Positions 8,735 to 18,722 are shown, counted from the stretch's first letter. The stretch: DNA of 64,000 bases from Bryobacter sp. (GCA_022843625.1 JALHNH010000004.1:62001-126000); one strand, 5' to 3'. Numbers and translations are program-made. The notes: a model not told the origin generated them from the sequence alone.

Positions 8735-10255
8735 TTAGCCTAACAGAAGCACATGGTGGTCGTGACAGCCGTAGTGGATGTTTTCGAGAATCGTCGGGAT
8801 GAATTCAAGGCCATAGTCGGAAAGCATCGCGAGCAGCGAATAATGCCTCTCCTGCAGATGCCCGTGAGGAGCCAATCGATGAGAAATATGGGCCGCCTGC
8901 CGCTGGGCCTGCTCGTTCTTGCGAAGAATCTCAAAAACCACCTTCGAATGATTCTTGGCAAATTGATAGCGGATTTTGCTCTGCGATGTCTCAAGTGCCC
9001 GGGCAATGGTCGGGTCGAAAGATTCCAGCTTTGCCGCCAGCATCGACATGGCAGAGTTTACCGAGCGTTCCGCGTTTTGAAGGCTTTCGGTGACGTCCGG
9101 CGGCACCAGCCGCTTGGCCAGCGTAAGCGCGACATGACTTTCGTCGTGCAGCATGTCGGCGTAGCGCACCCGGAAGCGTTCAATCGTCTTGGCGGATTTC
9201 CCGTCTACGATCGTAAAGAATGCACGCGGTAGAGCCAGCGGCATTCTCCCCAGCAAAAGCTTGTACAGCACTTCGGACTGTGCGAAATAAGCAAGTTCAC
9301 CAGGCCCCCCAATAATCGCAGCCGTCGGGAAGAGCCAATCCTGCCATACCGGGCGCAGCAAAGCGTTAGGCGAAAGCTTCACCCCGTGGCCCGCCATCTC
9401 GTGCGCATCGTAGGTCTTGGCATTGAACTTCAGTTGCAGGCGGTGGTTATCTTCAAGGAGAAAAAAGAAAGACGTTTCGTTCGCCTCAAAATGAACCTGA
9501 GGCTTGTAGCCCGCTGCAATGAGGTCCTTGTTTCTGGCAACCAGTGCGTCAGCTAGTTCCGGGGCGCGCATGGCAGCATTCGAGAGAAATTCCCCGCCAA
9601 CTGCACGAAGTTTAGGTTCCAGCGGGTCGGCAAAAAGCAGCCCAAGCGGGCCAAGTAATTCTTTTAGAAGGCCAAGGAATGCTTCCCCAAAGCTCCTGCC
9701 ATTCTGATAGTGCCGCTTCGCCAGCGCCGAAATTTCCTCCGCCAAAGGCAGAAGCTCAGGAAGACCTTTAAGCTCATGAAGCCCCGCAGGCCGAGTATCG
9801 GATGCGGCATCGGCCGTGATGTCTGCGTCCCAGAAAGAGGCAGATCGGATTTCTTCGACGTCATGATCTTCGGTAGCAAGCCAAAAAATCGGTACAGCAG
9901 GCTGCCCGGATTCTGTCAGCTCTTGCGCCAAACGAACGGCACTCAAAGCTTTGTAAAGGGTGTAGACAGGTCCACCGTACAAGCCAACCTGCTGACCAGT
10001 CAGAATTGCAACGGTGTTTTCCTGGGCCAGAACCGCAAGAGCGGGGTGATTGGGGTTGGTCTCCTGCAGCGCTTCTACAACCGCAGCACGCCGGGCCATC
10101 GGATATTCGATCTCGCCAATCGACTTTAGAATGGAGTCGGGGTCCGAGGGGTCGTGCGAAAAGAAGGCCTCAACGCGAGGGAAATCGTAGAGAAAGTCCA
10201 CGAAGAGTCGCGAAGACCCGGGCAGTTCGGAATGTCGTATACAAACACCGCTCAT
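8735..10255 (-). CDS. bshC: bacillithiol biosynthesis cysteine-adding enzyme BshC
   Basis: A BshC-family protein of 506 residues when started at the Met at 10255; a longer frame reaches 10318. The chosen start has an AGGT ribosome-binding site and matches where the family begins. Signatures are ILTGQQVGLYGGPVYTLYK near residue 80 and IFWLATEDHDVEEI, matching the GGQQAGL..GP and ED-HD motifs of Bacillus BshC. By family it adds cysteine to GlcN-malate, the last step of bacillithiol synthesis in the cytoplasm. No bshA or bshB is seen here. A divergent frataxin-HemW pair begins about 100 bases upstream. Confidence 0.92.
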   Translation of the reverse strand: MSGVCIRHSELPGSSRLFVDFLYDFPRVEAFFSHDPSDPDSILKSIGEIEYPMARRAAVVEALQETNPNHPALAVLAQENTVAILTGQQVGLYGGPVYTLYKALSAVRLAQELTESGQPAVPIFWLATEDHDVEEIRSASFWDADITADAASDTRPAGLHELKGLPELLPLAEEISALAKRHYQNGRSFGEAFLGLLKELLGPLGLLFADPLEPKLRAVGGEFLSNAAMRAPELADALVARNKDLIAAGYKPQVHFEANETSFFFLLEDNHRLQLKFNAKTYDAHEMAGHGVKLSPNALLRPVWQDWLFPTAAIIGGPGELAYFAQSEVLYKLLLGRMPLALPRAFFTIVDGKSAKTIERFRVRYADMLHDESHVALTLAKRLVPPDVTESLQNAERSVNSAMSMLAAKLESFDPTIARALETSQSKIRYQFAKNHSKVVFEILRKNEQAQRQAAHISHRLAPHGHLQERHYSLLAMLSDYGLEFIPTILENIHYGCHDHHVLLLG

Positions 10256-10352
10256 ATTGACCTGTCCAAGTGGACACAAACGTACCTTAGCAGATGCAAT
10301 GAGGGCAGCGAAAGACACGGAAAGTTTGTTAGCTTACGAGCAGGGGTTTTTT

Positions 10353-10679
10353 ATGACCGATTCTGAGTTTTCCTTACGTTGTGATGCGGCACTGGCTGAT
10401 TTGAACAAGTCTCTGCTCAAGGCGGCGGATGAGTTTGAATTTGATCCGGACTTCCAGGCGGGTGCCCTCACCGTTGAATTCGACGAACCCAAAGAAAAGT
10501 ACGTCGTAAGCCCGAATGCCCCCGTGCATCAGGTTTGGGTGAGTGCCAGAGTAAAGAGCTACAAACTCGATTGGGAAGACGCCCGTAGTGCATTTGTTCT
10601 TCCTTCAACCAGTCAGACCCTGAAAGAACTGATGGCAGACCTTCTGCAGCAGCGAGTCGGCGTTGCTGTCGATCTCTAA
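10353..10679 (+). CDS. cyaY: frataxin-like iron donor protein CyaY
   Basis: A 108-residue frataxin homologue starting at MTDSEF; a longer frame begins at 10257, but CAGGGG upstream of 10353 and the match to E. coli CyaY (MNDSEFH) decide this start. Family features are an acidic first helix, GALTVEFDEP, and the hallmark VHQVWVSARVKSYKLDW corresponding to the HQVWLA strand of CyaY. The family binds iron and modulates Fe-S cluster assembly on IscS/IscU. Its stop overlaps the HemW start by one base, so the two are translated together. Confidence 0.85.
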   Translation: MTDSEFSLRCDAALADLNKSLLKAADEFEFDPDFQAGALTVEFDEPKEKYVVSPNAPVHQVWVSARVKSYKLDWEDARSAFVLPSTSQTLKELMADLLQQRVGVAVDL

Positions 10680-11746
10680 TGGCTGGGGTCTACATCTCCT
10701 ACCCCTTTTGCGCGCAGAAGTGTAGCTACTGCAATTTTGCCTCGGGAGTATTCCCAAAAGAGCTGGAACCCGTCTACCAGCAGCGCCTTCTCGACGAAAT
10801 TCGCACCACCCAATGGATGTTTACGCCAGAAACATTGTATTTGGGCGGTGGCACGCCTAGTTTATGGAGCCTTCCGGATCTCGAAGCCGTCCTGAAAATG
10901 GTGCCGGGAGCCCCCTGGCGCGAGGCCACGATGGAGGCGGCACCAGGCTCCCTCACCGCAGAACGAGTATCAGCATGGCAGCAACTCGGAATCAACCGGG
11001 TAAGTCTAGGCGTGCAAAGCTTCGTCGAACGAGAAATCCGGCGCAGCGGTCGCAAGCATACAGCGGCAATTGTGGCTTCCGATCTAGCCTTGTTGCGGCA
11101 ACACGGAATCGATTCGATCAATCTGGACCTGATATCCGGCTTGGCAGAACAGACGCGCGAGAGCTGGGAAGAAAGTCTGGATCACGTTCTGAGCTTGGAA
11201 GTACCCCATGTCAGTGTCTACATCCTCGAAGTGGACGAGGATAGCCGTCTTGGTGCCGAGGTATTGCTCAACGGCAAACGCTACGGCGCAAGGGACATCC
11301 CAAGTGAAGACCAGCAGGCTGATTTCTATGAGCGCGCGGTAGAACGTCTGGCCAAATCTGGCATTGAACGCTACGAGATTTCAAATTTCGCCCGCCCCGG
11401 CGCCGAAAGCTTACACAATCTCAAATATTGGAAGCTCGAACCTTATCTCGGCTTCGGTGCCGACGCGCATTCCTTCGACGGCCAATGGCGCTGGCAAAAT
11501 GTCGAAGAGGTAAAGGACTACGCTTTTGGTGCCCCGCCCCCAGCCCGCACTTTGGCTGATGTCGAGAATGAAAAGTATTGGGTTGGCTTGCGCCTCAGTG
11601 AGGGAGTGCTTGCTGGAAATCGATTCAGCGATCAAATTTCCAAACTGGTCGGCGATGGCTTGCTAGAACGTCAGGGAGACCGAATACGATTAACATCACG
11701 CGGAGTGTTGGTCTCAAATGAAGTGTTCCAGGAGTTTTTGGAGTAG
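10679..11746 (+). CDS. hemW: HemW-like radical SAM heme chaperone
   Basis: A 355-residue radical SAM protein. The cluster motif is Cys11-x3-Cys15-x2-Cys18 (FCAQKCSYCNF), followed by LGGGTPS, the GVQSF motif, and HNLKYW with GFGADAHSF, which mark the HemN/HemW group. The HNxxYW motif and the absence of HemN-specific N-terminal residues favour HemW, a heme-trafficking protein, over coproporphyrinogen dehydrogenase; many databases still name it an oxygen-independent coproporphyrinogen oxidase. It overlaps the frataxin stop by one base, placing Fe-S/iron delivery and a cluster-dependent heme protein in one transcript. Confidence 0.88.
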   Translation: MAGVYISYPFCAQKCSYCNFASGVFPKELEPVYQQRLLDEIRTTQWMFTPETLYLGGGTPSLWSLPDLEAVLKMVPGAPWREATMEAAPGSLTAERVSAWQQLGINRVSLGVQSFVEREIRRSGRKHTAAIVASDLALLRQHGIDSINLDLISGLAEQTRESWEESLDHVLSLEVPHVSVYILEVDEDSRLGAEVLLNGKRYGARDIPSEDQQADFYERAVERLAKSGIERYEISNFARPGAESLHNLKYWKLEPYLGFGADAHSFDGQWRWQNVEEVKDYAFGAPPPARTLADVENEKYWVGLRLSEGVLAGNRFSDQISKLVGDGLLERQGDRIRLTSRGVLVSNEVFQEFLE

Positions 11747-11749
11747 AAA

Positions 11750-11764
11750 TTCAGAGAATCTGAA
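11750..11764. promoter_or_regulatory. dyad TTCAGA-N3-TCTGAA upstream of VapB-like gene
   Basis: Perfect 6-3-6 dyad (TTCAGA gaa TCTGAA), extended outward by AA/TT pairs, 3 bases after the hemW stop and 48 bases before the GTG of the antitoxin-like gene. The same 15-bp dyad with a different spacer stands before the AbrB gene at 15215. It could be an operator, or a short transcript-end hairpin, since both copies follow a stop codon. Confidence 0.45.
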
Positions 11765-11812
11765 TTTCAGAATTTGACCACACTAAGAAGCCATCTAGAA
11801 AGGACCCAGATT

Positions 11813-12085
11813 GTGGCTCTCAAAATTTACGACGCGGAAGTAGAGCGTTTGGCAGCTGAAGTTTCCAATTTGGCTAACGAGACAATAATTGAAGCCATTC
11901 GAACAGCGCTCGAAGAACGAAAGCTGCGCCTTAGTCTCCATCCGGTAGGGACGGACCTTGGGGAAAAGGCCTTCGGCTTTCTGGAAAAAGAGGTCTGGCC
12001 CTATCTTCCGGAAAACGTTTTGGGCAAAAGGATTAGTAAAGAAGAAAAGGAAGAGATCCTTGGATTTGGTCCCACAGGTGTTTGA
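11813..12085 (+). CDS. VapB/Rv0623-like antitoxin without an adjacent toxin
   Basis: A 90-residue protein beginning VALKIYDAEVERLAAEV, a close fit to the Rv0623/VapB-type (PSK operon) antitoxin domain: a short beta strand, then helices ending TIIEAIRTALEERKLRL. The C-terminus EEILGFGPTGV matches the toxin-wrapping tail of VapB antitoxins. The GTG start at 11813 follows AAAGGA; an open frame extends to 11774. No PIN-domain VapC follows: the next gene is threonine aldolase, and the intervening 78 bases hold no recognisable toxin fragment. It is therefore an orphan, possibly a remnant or acting in trans. Confidence 0.7.
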   Translation: MALKIYDAEVERLAAEVSNLANETIIEAIRTALEERKLRLSLHPVGTDLGEKAFGFLEKEVWPYLPENVLGKRISKEEKEEILGFGPTGV

Positions 12086-12163
12086 AAACAATTTCCTCGA
12101 AAGAACTACGATTTGAGAATGACGAATTTGTCAAATCTGGAGAAACTGGACTAGAGGTGCTCG

Positions 12164-13204
12164 ATGGCTGAGATGATCGATTTGCGCAGTGACACGGTAA
12201 CGCGGCCGACGGCTGAGATGCGTGAGGCGATGGCTGCCGCCATCGTTGGCGATGACGTCTATCGCGAAGACCCCACAATCAACCGTCTCGAAGAGCGCGC
12301 AGCTGAGATTATGGGCAAAGAAGCCGGGCTCTTTGTTCCTACCGGCGTCATGGGCAATACCATCGGTATCAAGATCCACACAGAACACGGCCAGGAGGTG
12401 ATCTGCGATTCCCGTGGACACATCCTAAATTATGAGTTGTCCATGATGGCCTGGTTTGCCGGCTGTGTAGCGCGAGCCATCCCAACTCAAGACGGTTTGC
12501 TCGATTGGGCCCGCGTGAAAGCTGAAATCCGTCCCCTCGGTCCCCATGCTGCCCCAACCGGGCTCATCGAAGTGGAAAACTCCCACAATGTGGGCGGCGG
12601 AACCGTCTACCCGCAGAGTCAGCTCGACGAAATCTGCGACGGCGCTCATTCCATGGGCTTGCCCGTACACATGGACGGAGCCCGGCTCTTTAATGCCGCC
12701 GCAGCCGCAAAGCGTGGAGTCGCAGAAATTACCGCCAAGGTAGATACAGTCATGTTTTGCCTTTCCAAGGGCCTCGGCGCACCAGTGGGCAGCATGCTCG
12801 TCGGCCCTCAGGCACTGATTGACAAGGGTCGCCTCTACCGCAAACGCCTCGGCGGCGGCATGCGGCAGGCAGGAATACTCGCCGCCGCTGGCTTGATCGC
12901 CCTCGAAAAAATGCCAGCCCGTCTCGAAGAGGATCACGCCAACGCCCGCATGATCGCCAACCGAATTTCTACCTTACCCGGCATCACCCTCGATGCCTCC
13001 AAAATAGCAACGAATATCCTGATATTTGACGTCGCAGGAACCCCCTGGTCTGCCGCAGAATTCTGCGAGCGTATGGCCGTGCATGGAGTTCTGATGATTC
13101 CCTTTGGCCCAACACTGGTCAGAATTGTCACTCACTATGACGCTCCGAAAGCCGCTTGCGAAATTGCCATCGAGAAAATTGAGGAAATGTTAAAGCAATC
13201 ATGA
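12164..13204 (+). CDS. ltaE: low-specificity L-threonine aldolase
   Basis: A 346-residue fold-type I PLP enzyme that splits L-threonine or allo-threonine to glycine and acetaldehyde. The family start [19 protein letters not shown] is followed by [26 protein letters not shown] (the Asp contacting the PLP ring), and the Schiff-base lysine in [19 protein letters not shown] precedes the ATG. Its stop overlaps the start of the M3 oligopeptidase by 4 bases, giving a small operon that links peptide degradation with amino-acid breakdown. Confidence 0.92.
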   Translation: MAEMIDLRSDTVTRPTAEMREAMAAAIVGDDVYREDPTINRLEERAAEIMGKEAGLFVPTGVMGNTIGIKIHTEHGQEVICDSRGHILNYELSMMAWFAGCVARAIPTQDGLLDWARVKAEIRPLGPHAAPTGLIEVENSHNVGGGTVYPQSQLDEICDGAHSMGLPVHMDGARLFNAAAAAKRGVAEITAKVDTVMFCLSKGLGAPVGSMLVGPQALIDKGRLYRKRLGGGMRQAGILAAAGLIALEKMPARLEEDHANARMIANRISTLPGITLDASKIATNILIFDVAGTPWSAAEFCERMAVHGVLMIPFGPTLVRIVTHYDAPKAACEIAIEKIEEMLKQS

Positions 13205-15204
13205 ACCCACTCTTGCGAGTTCCATTTGAGATCCCATTTGACCGGATTGAAGTAGCCCACATTGTACCTGCCGTTAGGGAACTAATCGCCGAATCAAAGG
13301 CCAACATCACCGCAATCGAAGATTTTGCGGGCACCCGTACCTTCGCCAACACTCTCTCAGCCCTCGACGAATCAACTGTAAATCTCGAAAATGCCATGGC
13401 CGTCGTACGCCATATGGAATGCGTATCGAATTCCCCCGAATTGCGCGAGGCCGTGCAGACGATTGACCCTGAAGTGAGCGGCTTCTATTCCTCCATCCCG
13501 CTCAACGCAAAACTTTGGACTGCAATACAGGGTGTCACTGAAGATGGTTTGAACCGACTTGAGAAACGTTTTCTTACCAAGCAATTGGATTCCTTCCGGC
13601 GCCACGGTGCGGAGCTCGATCCAGAGCTCAAAGCGCGCCTGCTGGAAATCGATGTAGAACTTCAGGGTTTGTGCACAAAATTCTCGCAGAATGTGCTGGA
13701 TGCAACCAACGCCTTTGAATTAATTGTTGAGGAAGAATCCCGTTTGGCCGGTCTTCCAGAGAACGCTAAGGCCGCCGCTAGAGCAAGTGCCGAAGCCAAG
13801 GGTAAAGCTGGCTACAGGTTCACCTTGCAAGCACCCAGTTTTGTGCCTGTACTTACTTACCTGGATGACACCGAGATTCGGCGAAAACTCTGGGAGGGCT
13901 ACAACGAACGCGCAACCGAAGGCCCCTATGACAACCGCCATCTCTTGCGCCAGGTGTTGACCCTGCGTCGCGAAAAAGCCCTGCTTCTCGGCTACTTTAC
14001 TTTTGCCGATTTTGTACTGGCAGACCGCATGGCCCAGCGCGGGGCCATCGCCCGCGAGTTTGTTCATGAACTTGAGAAAGCAACCCGCGATCGTTTTCTG
14101 GAAGAGCATGAAGCCCTCAAAGCCTTCAGCAACCAGGAGCTCGATCCCTGGGACGTAGGCTACTACGCCGAAAAGCAGCGCCAGGCCCTTTATGACTTTG
14201 ATGAAGAGGCTTTGCGGCCTTACTTCTCCGTAGACCGGGTTGTGGCCGGAATGTTTGAACTCTGCGAAAAGCTCTTTGGCATCGAGGTGAGATATATCGC
14301 CGACGCGAAAGTGTATGAGCCAGGTGTTCGCTACAACGAAATTTACTCCGATGGCAGAATGATTGGCGCCTTCTACGCCGACTGGTTCCCTCGTGAATCC
14401 AAGCGCGGTGGTGCCTGGATGGAAGCTCTCCGCACCGGTGGCCCTCAGCCAGATGGCACTTTCGCTCCTCACCTCGGGGTAATTTGCGGCAACATGACCC
14501 CCCCCATGCCCGATCAGCCAGCATTGCTGACACACCGCGAAGTCGAAACCATCTTTCACGAGTTCGGTCATTTGCTCCACCATTGCCTCAGCGAAGTCCC
14601 TTTGCGCAGCTTAAGCGGCACCAATGTGCCTTGGGATTTTGTCGAATTACCCAGCCAGATCATGGAAAATTGGTGTTGGGAGCGCGAGTCGCTCGATTTC
14701 TTCGCCCGCCACCACCAGACCGGTGAGTCGATTCCCGAAGAACTCTTCCAAAAAATGAAGCGCGCCCGTACCTACCGTGCTGCCTCAGGCCAAATGAGGC
14801 AACTCGGCTTTGCTACCGTCGATCTGGTGCTCCATACCGAATTTGTGCCAAACGTGGAAATGGACCTGGTATCCCTTGCCAATGGTGTTCTGCAGCGCTT
14901 CACCCCCATTGCACTGCCGGAAAAGTACGGAATGATCCTTGGCTTCACTCACCTCTTCTCTGGGCCCGTCGGTTATGCCGCTGGCTACTACAGCTACAAA
15001 TGGGCCGAAGTTCTGGATGCTGACGCCTTCTCCCGATTTAAAGAAGAAGGTGTACTCAATGGAACAGTCGGCCGTGAGTATCGCGAAAAAATCCTCGCAA
15101 AGGGCAACAGCGAAGAGCCGCGTGATCTTTTCCGCAGCTTCATGGGCCGCGATGCCACACAAAACGCACTTTTAGAGCGTATTGGGCTGATGGAAGCGCC
15201 ATAA
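13201..15204 (+). CDS. prlC: M3-family oligopeptidase (PrlC/OpdA type)
   Basis: A 667-residue zinc metallopeptidase of family M3 (oligopeptidase A). The metal site is [11 protein letters not shown] near residue 453 (HExxH) with the third ligand expected in the downstream [11 protein letters not shown] region, the usual spacing for the family. The start [22 protein letters not shown] is the typical OpdA N-terminus, and the end contains [27 protein letters not shown]. No signal peptide is seen, so it is cytoplasmic and should degrade short peptides. It overlaps ltaE by 4 bases. Confidence 0.92.
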   Translation: MNPLLRVPFEIPFDRIEVAHIVPAVRELIAESKANITAIEDFAGTRTFANTLSALDESTVNLENAMAVVRHMECVSNSPELREAVQTIDPEVSGFYSSIPLNAKLWTAIQGVTEDGLNRLEKRFLTKQLDSFRRHGAELDPELKARLLEIDVELQGLCTKFSQNVLDATNAFELIVEEESRLAGLPENAKAAARASAEAKGKAGYRFTLQAPSFVPVLTYLDDTEIRRKLWEGYNERATEGPYDNRHLLRQVLTLRREKALLLGYFTFADFVLADRMAQRGAIAREFVHELEKATRDRFLEEHEALKAFSNQELDPWDVGYYAEKQRQALYDFDEEALRPYFSVDRVVAGMFELCEKLFGIEVRYIADAKVYEPGVRYNEIYSDGRMIGAFYADWFPRESKRGGAWMEALRTGGPQPDGTFAPHLGVICGNMTPPMPDQPALLTHREVETIFHEFGHLLHHCLSEVPLRSLSGTNVPWDFVELPSQIMENWCWERESLDFFARHHQTGESIPEELFQKMKRARTYRAASGQMRQLGFATVDLVLHTEFVPNVEMDLVSLANGVLQRFTPIALPEKYGMILGFTHLFSGPVGYAAGYYSYKWAEVLDADAFSRFKEEGVLNGTVGREYREKILAKGNSEEPRDLFRSFMGRDATQNALLERIGLMEAP

Positions 15205-15214
15205 GACTCAGATT

Positions 15215-15229
15215 TTCAGATACTCTGAA
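15215..15229. promoter_or_regulatory. dyad TTCAGA-N3-TCTGAA upstream of AbrB gene
   Basis: Perfect 6-3-6 dyad (TTCAGA tac TCTGAA) ending 3 bases before the AbrB start codon, on top of its expected ribosome-binding site. The copy at 11750 has the same half-sites. Position suggests autorepression by the AbrB protein or blockage of translation initiation by RNA folding. Confidence 0.45.
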
Positions 15230-15232
15230 GTT

Positions 15233-15544
15233 ATGAGTGAAGAGTTTCTTCAGATGGGGAAGCGCGGCACCGTTGTGATCCCGGCAAAGCTGCGCAAAAA
15301 GCTCGGTCTCTCAGACGGTTGCTTGCTGCTGGTGAGCGAGGTGGAAGGTAGTGTCCGTCTTCGTCTGGCGAAGGTGATGAACCCGGATTCGGATTCACGA
15401 TTAAAGATGGCCCAGCGGCTCCTCAGTGGCGCTGAAGATCTGGGAGAGTATTTTGCGGCCATTGAAGAAGTGCGCCGCATGGGATTTGAGCCTGACGAAG
15501 TACCGCATGAGCGGTACTCTGGAGAAAAGAGTACAAAACAGTGA
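15233..15544 (+). CDS. AbrB/MazE/SpoVT-type DNA-binding protein
   Basis: A 103-residue protein with an N-terminal swapped-hairpin AbrB domain: QMGKRGTVVIPAKLRKKLGLSDGCLLLV, where GxVxIPxxLRKxLGL is the signature. The C-terminal half is charged and helical, with no recognised domain. Its last codon overlaps the GTG of the ATPase gene by 4 bases (GTGA), so the two are coupled. AbrB-type proteins either regulate transcription or act as antitoxins; the dyad right before the gene suggests autoregulation. No classical toxin fold is seen downstream. Confidence 0.8.
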   Translation: MSEEFLQMGKRGTVVIPAKLRKKLGLSDGCLLLVSEVEGSVRLRLAKVMNPDSDSRLKMAQRLLSGAEDLGEYFAAIEEVRRMGFEPDEVPHERYSGEKSTKQ

Positions 15545-16155
15545 CTTCTGACCCGATGTTTCTAAAAATCCTTTCCCACCCGGTATTTGTGAATTTGAAC
15601 TTTCACATGCCGATGATCATTGACTTGTCGCACCCGGTGATCATGCTGAGCGGCGAAAACGGCAGTGGCAAGAGCACCTTGCTGCACTCAATCTTCTACG
15701 CCATGAAAGGCGAGCAGGTTGATGGCTTCATCTATCGTCTAGATACCGGCAAGCTCACCCTCGGCAAGCCCTATCTTTTTGACGCTGAGCAACACAACCC
15801 GCGCATGCAACTCGAACTCTTCGAAGACAACCCCCAAATGCTCGAATTCCTGCAGATGGCTAGCCACGGTCAGGTGATGCTGGCGATGTTCCGCGAGAAC
15901 TTCCCCAGCCTGCCAGAAGGTACAGTGCTGATTCTCGACGAGCCGGAAATGGCGCTCTCGGTAAGCAACCAGCGCCGCATCCTGAAGATGTTGCTCGAAC
16001 TCGCCGACCAGAAGAAGTTCCGCATCATCTGCGCAACCCATTCCCCGGTTTTGCTCGATTCCCCCGAAACCTACGTAATCAACCTCGATAACTACACCAA
16101 CAAAAACGTAGCCGACAACACCATGGGAGTTCAAGGGGCCTCGACGCTGCAATGA
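15541..16155 (+). CDS. small ABC-type AAA ATPase, coupled to AbrB
   Basis: A 204-residue soluble ATPase related to the SMC/RecF-like AAA_21 group. Walker A is GENGSGKST near residue 36, the signature-like segment reads ASHGQVMLAMF, Walker B is VLILDEPEMALS, and the H-loop is CATHSPVLL. There are no membrane helices and no room for a long coiled coil. It starts with GTG inside the AbrB stop and its own stop overlaps the next start (ATGA). Partner and role are unknown. ATPases of this kind occur singly and in defence-associated pairs; neither can be shown here. Confidence 0.75.
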   Translation: MTSDPMFLKILSHPVFVNLNFHMPMIIDLSHPVIMLSGENGSGKSTLLHSIFYAMKGEQVDGFIYRLDTGKLTLGKPYLFDAEQHNPRMQLELFEDNPQMLEFLQMASHGQVMLAMFRENFPSLPEGTVLILDEPEMALSVSNQRRILKMLLELADQKKFRIICATHSPVLLDSPETYVINLDNYTNKNVADNTMGVQGASTLQ

Positions 16156-17228
16156 TCTCAATCGCCGGATTGCTGTTACTGGGAGTTTTGCCGCCGGGAG
16201 TGGTGGTAGATCATGAAGGAGCAGCAAGCCGGAGGTACATCGGGTCGCCTTCTATTGTGAGGTGCCGCGACGGTGCTTATGTCGCCACACATGACTTCTT
16301 CGGACCCGGCTCTACGCAGAGTGTCTCTGCCCTCACCCGGGTTTTCCGTTCTGAAGACCGGGGCAAGGCCTGGACACGGACCGCCGAATTGAAAGATCAA
16401 TTCTGGTCAAACCTCTTTGAGCATCGTAAGGTTCTCTACCTGATGGGTACGACCTATGAGTATGGCCGGGTGCTAATTCGCAAGTCCGTCGATTGCGGAA
16501 AGAGCTGGAGCGAAGCCTCCTATCTGACTACCGAGACCGGATATCACACCGCACCAGTACCGATTGCGATCCATAAAGGGCGCATTTGGCGCGGGATGGA
16601 ATGGCATCCCGAAGGCAAGTGGGGATACTTTGAGGCCCTGACGGTAAGTGCACCCGTAAAGGCGGATCTGATGCAGCCGTCGAGCTGGACCTTTAGCCCG
16701 CGCTTGAAATTTCCGAAAGAAACCGCTCCGGTGGGCGATCACTGGCTGGAGGGCAACCTGATCGTGGCACCCGACGGCAACCTCGTGAACATTTTGCGAG
16801 TTGCCAACCGCGAATATGCCGCAATCCTGCGCGACGGCAACACCGAATTTGTCGTCTTTCCCGGTGGAGCCAAGAAATTCACCATTCGCTGGGACAAAAA
16901 ATCGAAGCTCTATTGGACGCTTTCAAACCCGGCACTCGAGAAGTATCCCCTATCGGCTGAAAATCCCGCCTCAGTGCGAAATACGTTGGTGTTGATGTCC
17001 TCGCCAGACCTGAAATCCTGGACGCTAAAGCGGACAGTTCTCGAACACCCAGACCCGCTGCAGCATGCTTTTCAATACGTAGACTGGCAGTTTGAAGGAA
17101 CCGATCTAATTGTGGCCTCGCAAACCGCTTTCGACGATGAGACCGGCGGCGCACACCGCGCCCACGATGCGAACTATCTGACTTTTCATCGGGTAGCCAA
17201 TTTCAGAACTTCAGCCAACCAGCACTGA
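16152..17228 (+). CDS. exported sialidase-like beta-propeller (BNR repeat)
   Basis: A 358-residue protein with a short signal-like N-terminus ([16 protein letters not shown]) and Asp-box/BNR repeats: SEDRGKAWT and SVDCGKSWS, the SxDxGxxW pattern. RVFRSEDRG and the later MEWHPEG segments fit a six-bladed sialidase-superfamily propeller. An Arg triad of true sialidases cannot be verified by eye, so sialic-acid cleavage is not claimed. It is translationally coupled to the ATPase gene (4-base overlap) and its 3' end overlaps the convergent chemoreceptor gene by 18 bases. Confidence 0.72.
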   Translation: MISIAGLLLLGVLPPGVVVDHEGAASRRYIGSPSIVRCRDGAYVATHDFFGPGSTQSVSALTRVFRSEDRGKAWTRTAELKDQFWSNLFEHRKVLYLMGTTYEYGRVLIRKSVDCGKSWSEASYLTTETGYHTAPVPIAIHKGRIWRGMEWHPEGKWGYFEALTVSAPVKADLMQPSSWTFSPRLKFPKETAPVGDHWLEGNLIVAPDGNLVNILRVANREYAAILRDGNTEFVVFPGGAKKFTIRWDKKSKLYWTLSNPALEKYPLSAENPASVRNTLVLMSSPDLKSWTLKRTVLEHPDPLQHAFQYVDWQFEGTDLIVASQTAFDDETGGAHRAHDANYLTFHRVANFRTSANQH

Positions 17229-18722
17229 TAATTCTTCGATGGCCTGGTCGAGCGTCTCGGCCTGTGACGATAGCATCGTCGAAGAAGCAGAGCTTTGCTC
17301 TGCTTGTGCGGCCATAGACTGCGTAACCGTGGCAATCTCTCGCATTGCTGCGTTGATTTGAGAGATGCCTTCCTGTTGACGGTTGGAGGCTATGGCGATT
17401 TCATCTACTGCGAGGCTGACGTTTTTGCCCGAAGCGAGAATGTCATCCAGACTGCGGCGCACCTTTCGGCTCAACTCAACGCCGCGCTTGCTGTCTTCAA
17501 TCGACCGGGTGATCATCTCGGTGGTGTTCCTGGCGGCTTCGGCAGCACGTAAGGCAAGACGTCGTACTTCGTCTGCAACAACCGCAAAACCAAGACCAGC
17601 CTCACCTGCCCGTGCTGCTTCAACGCTCGCATTGAGCGAGAGCAGATTTGTCTGGAAGGCGATCTCGTCTACCTGCTGGATCACCTTCACCACGTTTTTG
17701 CTCGATTCCTCGATCGCTTCGAGTTCTTTCAGAGCACGGTCCATATCAATGGCACTGGCATTGGCAGCAGCCTGAGCCTCGCCCGCCAGATGCTTGGCGC
17801 GGCCCGCGCTGGTGGAGCTTTGGATGGCAACCTGCGCCAGGTCCTGCAAGGAAGCTGTTGTTTGTTCTGTTGATGCTGCCTGCTCGCTTGCGCCAGATGC
17901 CAGATTGCAGCCAGCTGCGGAAATTTCCTGGGAAGCAAGGGTTGTCGATTGGCTGGCGCCTTGAATGTTCTCAATCAGCAACTGGAGCGGCGCAATAATC
18001 TCCCGGCGGCAGAACCAGAGAAACACAAGAACGATAACAACCGTTAGCGGTATCGTCCACATCATGGTTTGGAGCATGCCCGCTTGCACCACCTTGTCGA
18101 CGCGATCCAGTTTGGCTTTCAGGACAAAGGCACCATGCACCTCACCTGCGTTCCAGTTCTCCATAGGAAAGCCCAATGGGTCGCGACCATTGCCAGCCAC
18201 ACTGGATGCAGGGTTGCCATGACAAATCAGGCAATCCTGGGTCAGACGGATGGGCCGCGCATAGATCAGCTCGTTGCTCTGCTCAGAAACTTCTGTGAAT
18301 TCAGCGGCATTGCTGGATGCAAGAAAGTTCAGGATCTCGCGTTCTTTGTCCGTGGGCTGGTTTTGGGGATTTCGTGGCTGGATCTTCGGAACACGAAATT
18401 CGAAGTCTTCCTGTTTGGCGACACGTTCAATTGCCCGCCAGGCGGCTACCACAGGAACGGTGTTGTAAGCCGCAGTTTTGCGAAAGTCAGACGCAGACTT
18501 CAGCTCTGCATCAATATGGGCCTGATCAAAAGCTTTGGCTTCACGCAATTGCGACATCGATTCACGAACGTTCTCAGCTTCGACGACGGCAGCGCGCATC
18601 TGGGAAAAGTTGAGTTCGATCCCCTGTTTCCGTATCACAGATCGCTGAAGGGCGAGGCCCGCCACGGTTGTAACCAGCACCGCACCCAAAGCCGAAAGAA
18701 CAATCTTTTTCCCAAGAGTCAT
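17211..18722 (-). CDS. methyl-accepting chemotaxis protein with heme-binding-type sensor domain
   Basis: A 503-residue chemoreceptor. TM1 lies near residues 8-26 and TM2 near 218-238. The periplasmic region is of the DUF3365/Tll0287-like type and contains a c-type heme motif, C-L-I-C-H at about residues 164-168, after the family segment ARPIRL. A cytoplasmic signalling domain follows, with the conserved tip region [22 protein letters not shown]. The heme motif suggests redox, O2 or NO sensing; that is inference from the family. No che genes lie nearby, so it must signal through an array encoded elsewhere. Confidence 0.88.
   Translation of the reverse strand: MTLGKKIVLSALGAVLVTTVAGLALQRSVIRKQGIELNFSQMRAAVVEAENVRESMSQLREAKAFDQAHIDAELKSASDFRKTAAYNTVPVVAAWRAIERVAKQEDFEFRVPKIQPRNPQNQPTDKEREILNFLASSNAAEFTEVSEQSNELIYARPIRLTQDCLICHGNPASSVAGNGRDPLGFPMENWNAGEVHGAFVLKAKLDRVDKVVQAGMLQTMMWTIPLTVVIVLVFLWFCRREIIAPLQLLIENIQGASQSTTLASQEISAAGCNLASGASEQAASTEQTTASLQDLAQVAIQSSTSAGRAKHLAGEAQAAANASAIDMDRALKELEAIEESSKNVVKVIQQVDEIAFQTNLLSLNASVEAARAGEAGLGFAVVADEVRRLALRAAEAARNTTEMITRSIEDSKRGVELSRKVRRSLDDILASGKNVSLAVDEIAIASNRQQEGISQINAAMREIATVTQSMAAQAEQSSASSTMLSSQAETLDQAIEELSVLVG

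Noticed and set aside
13720-14583. 287-residue antisense frame opposite the M3 oligopeptidase
   Set aside because: The sense strand carries the HExxH site and full family length; the antisense product has no domain.
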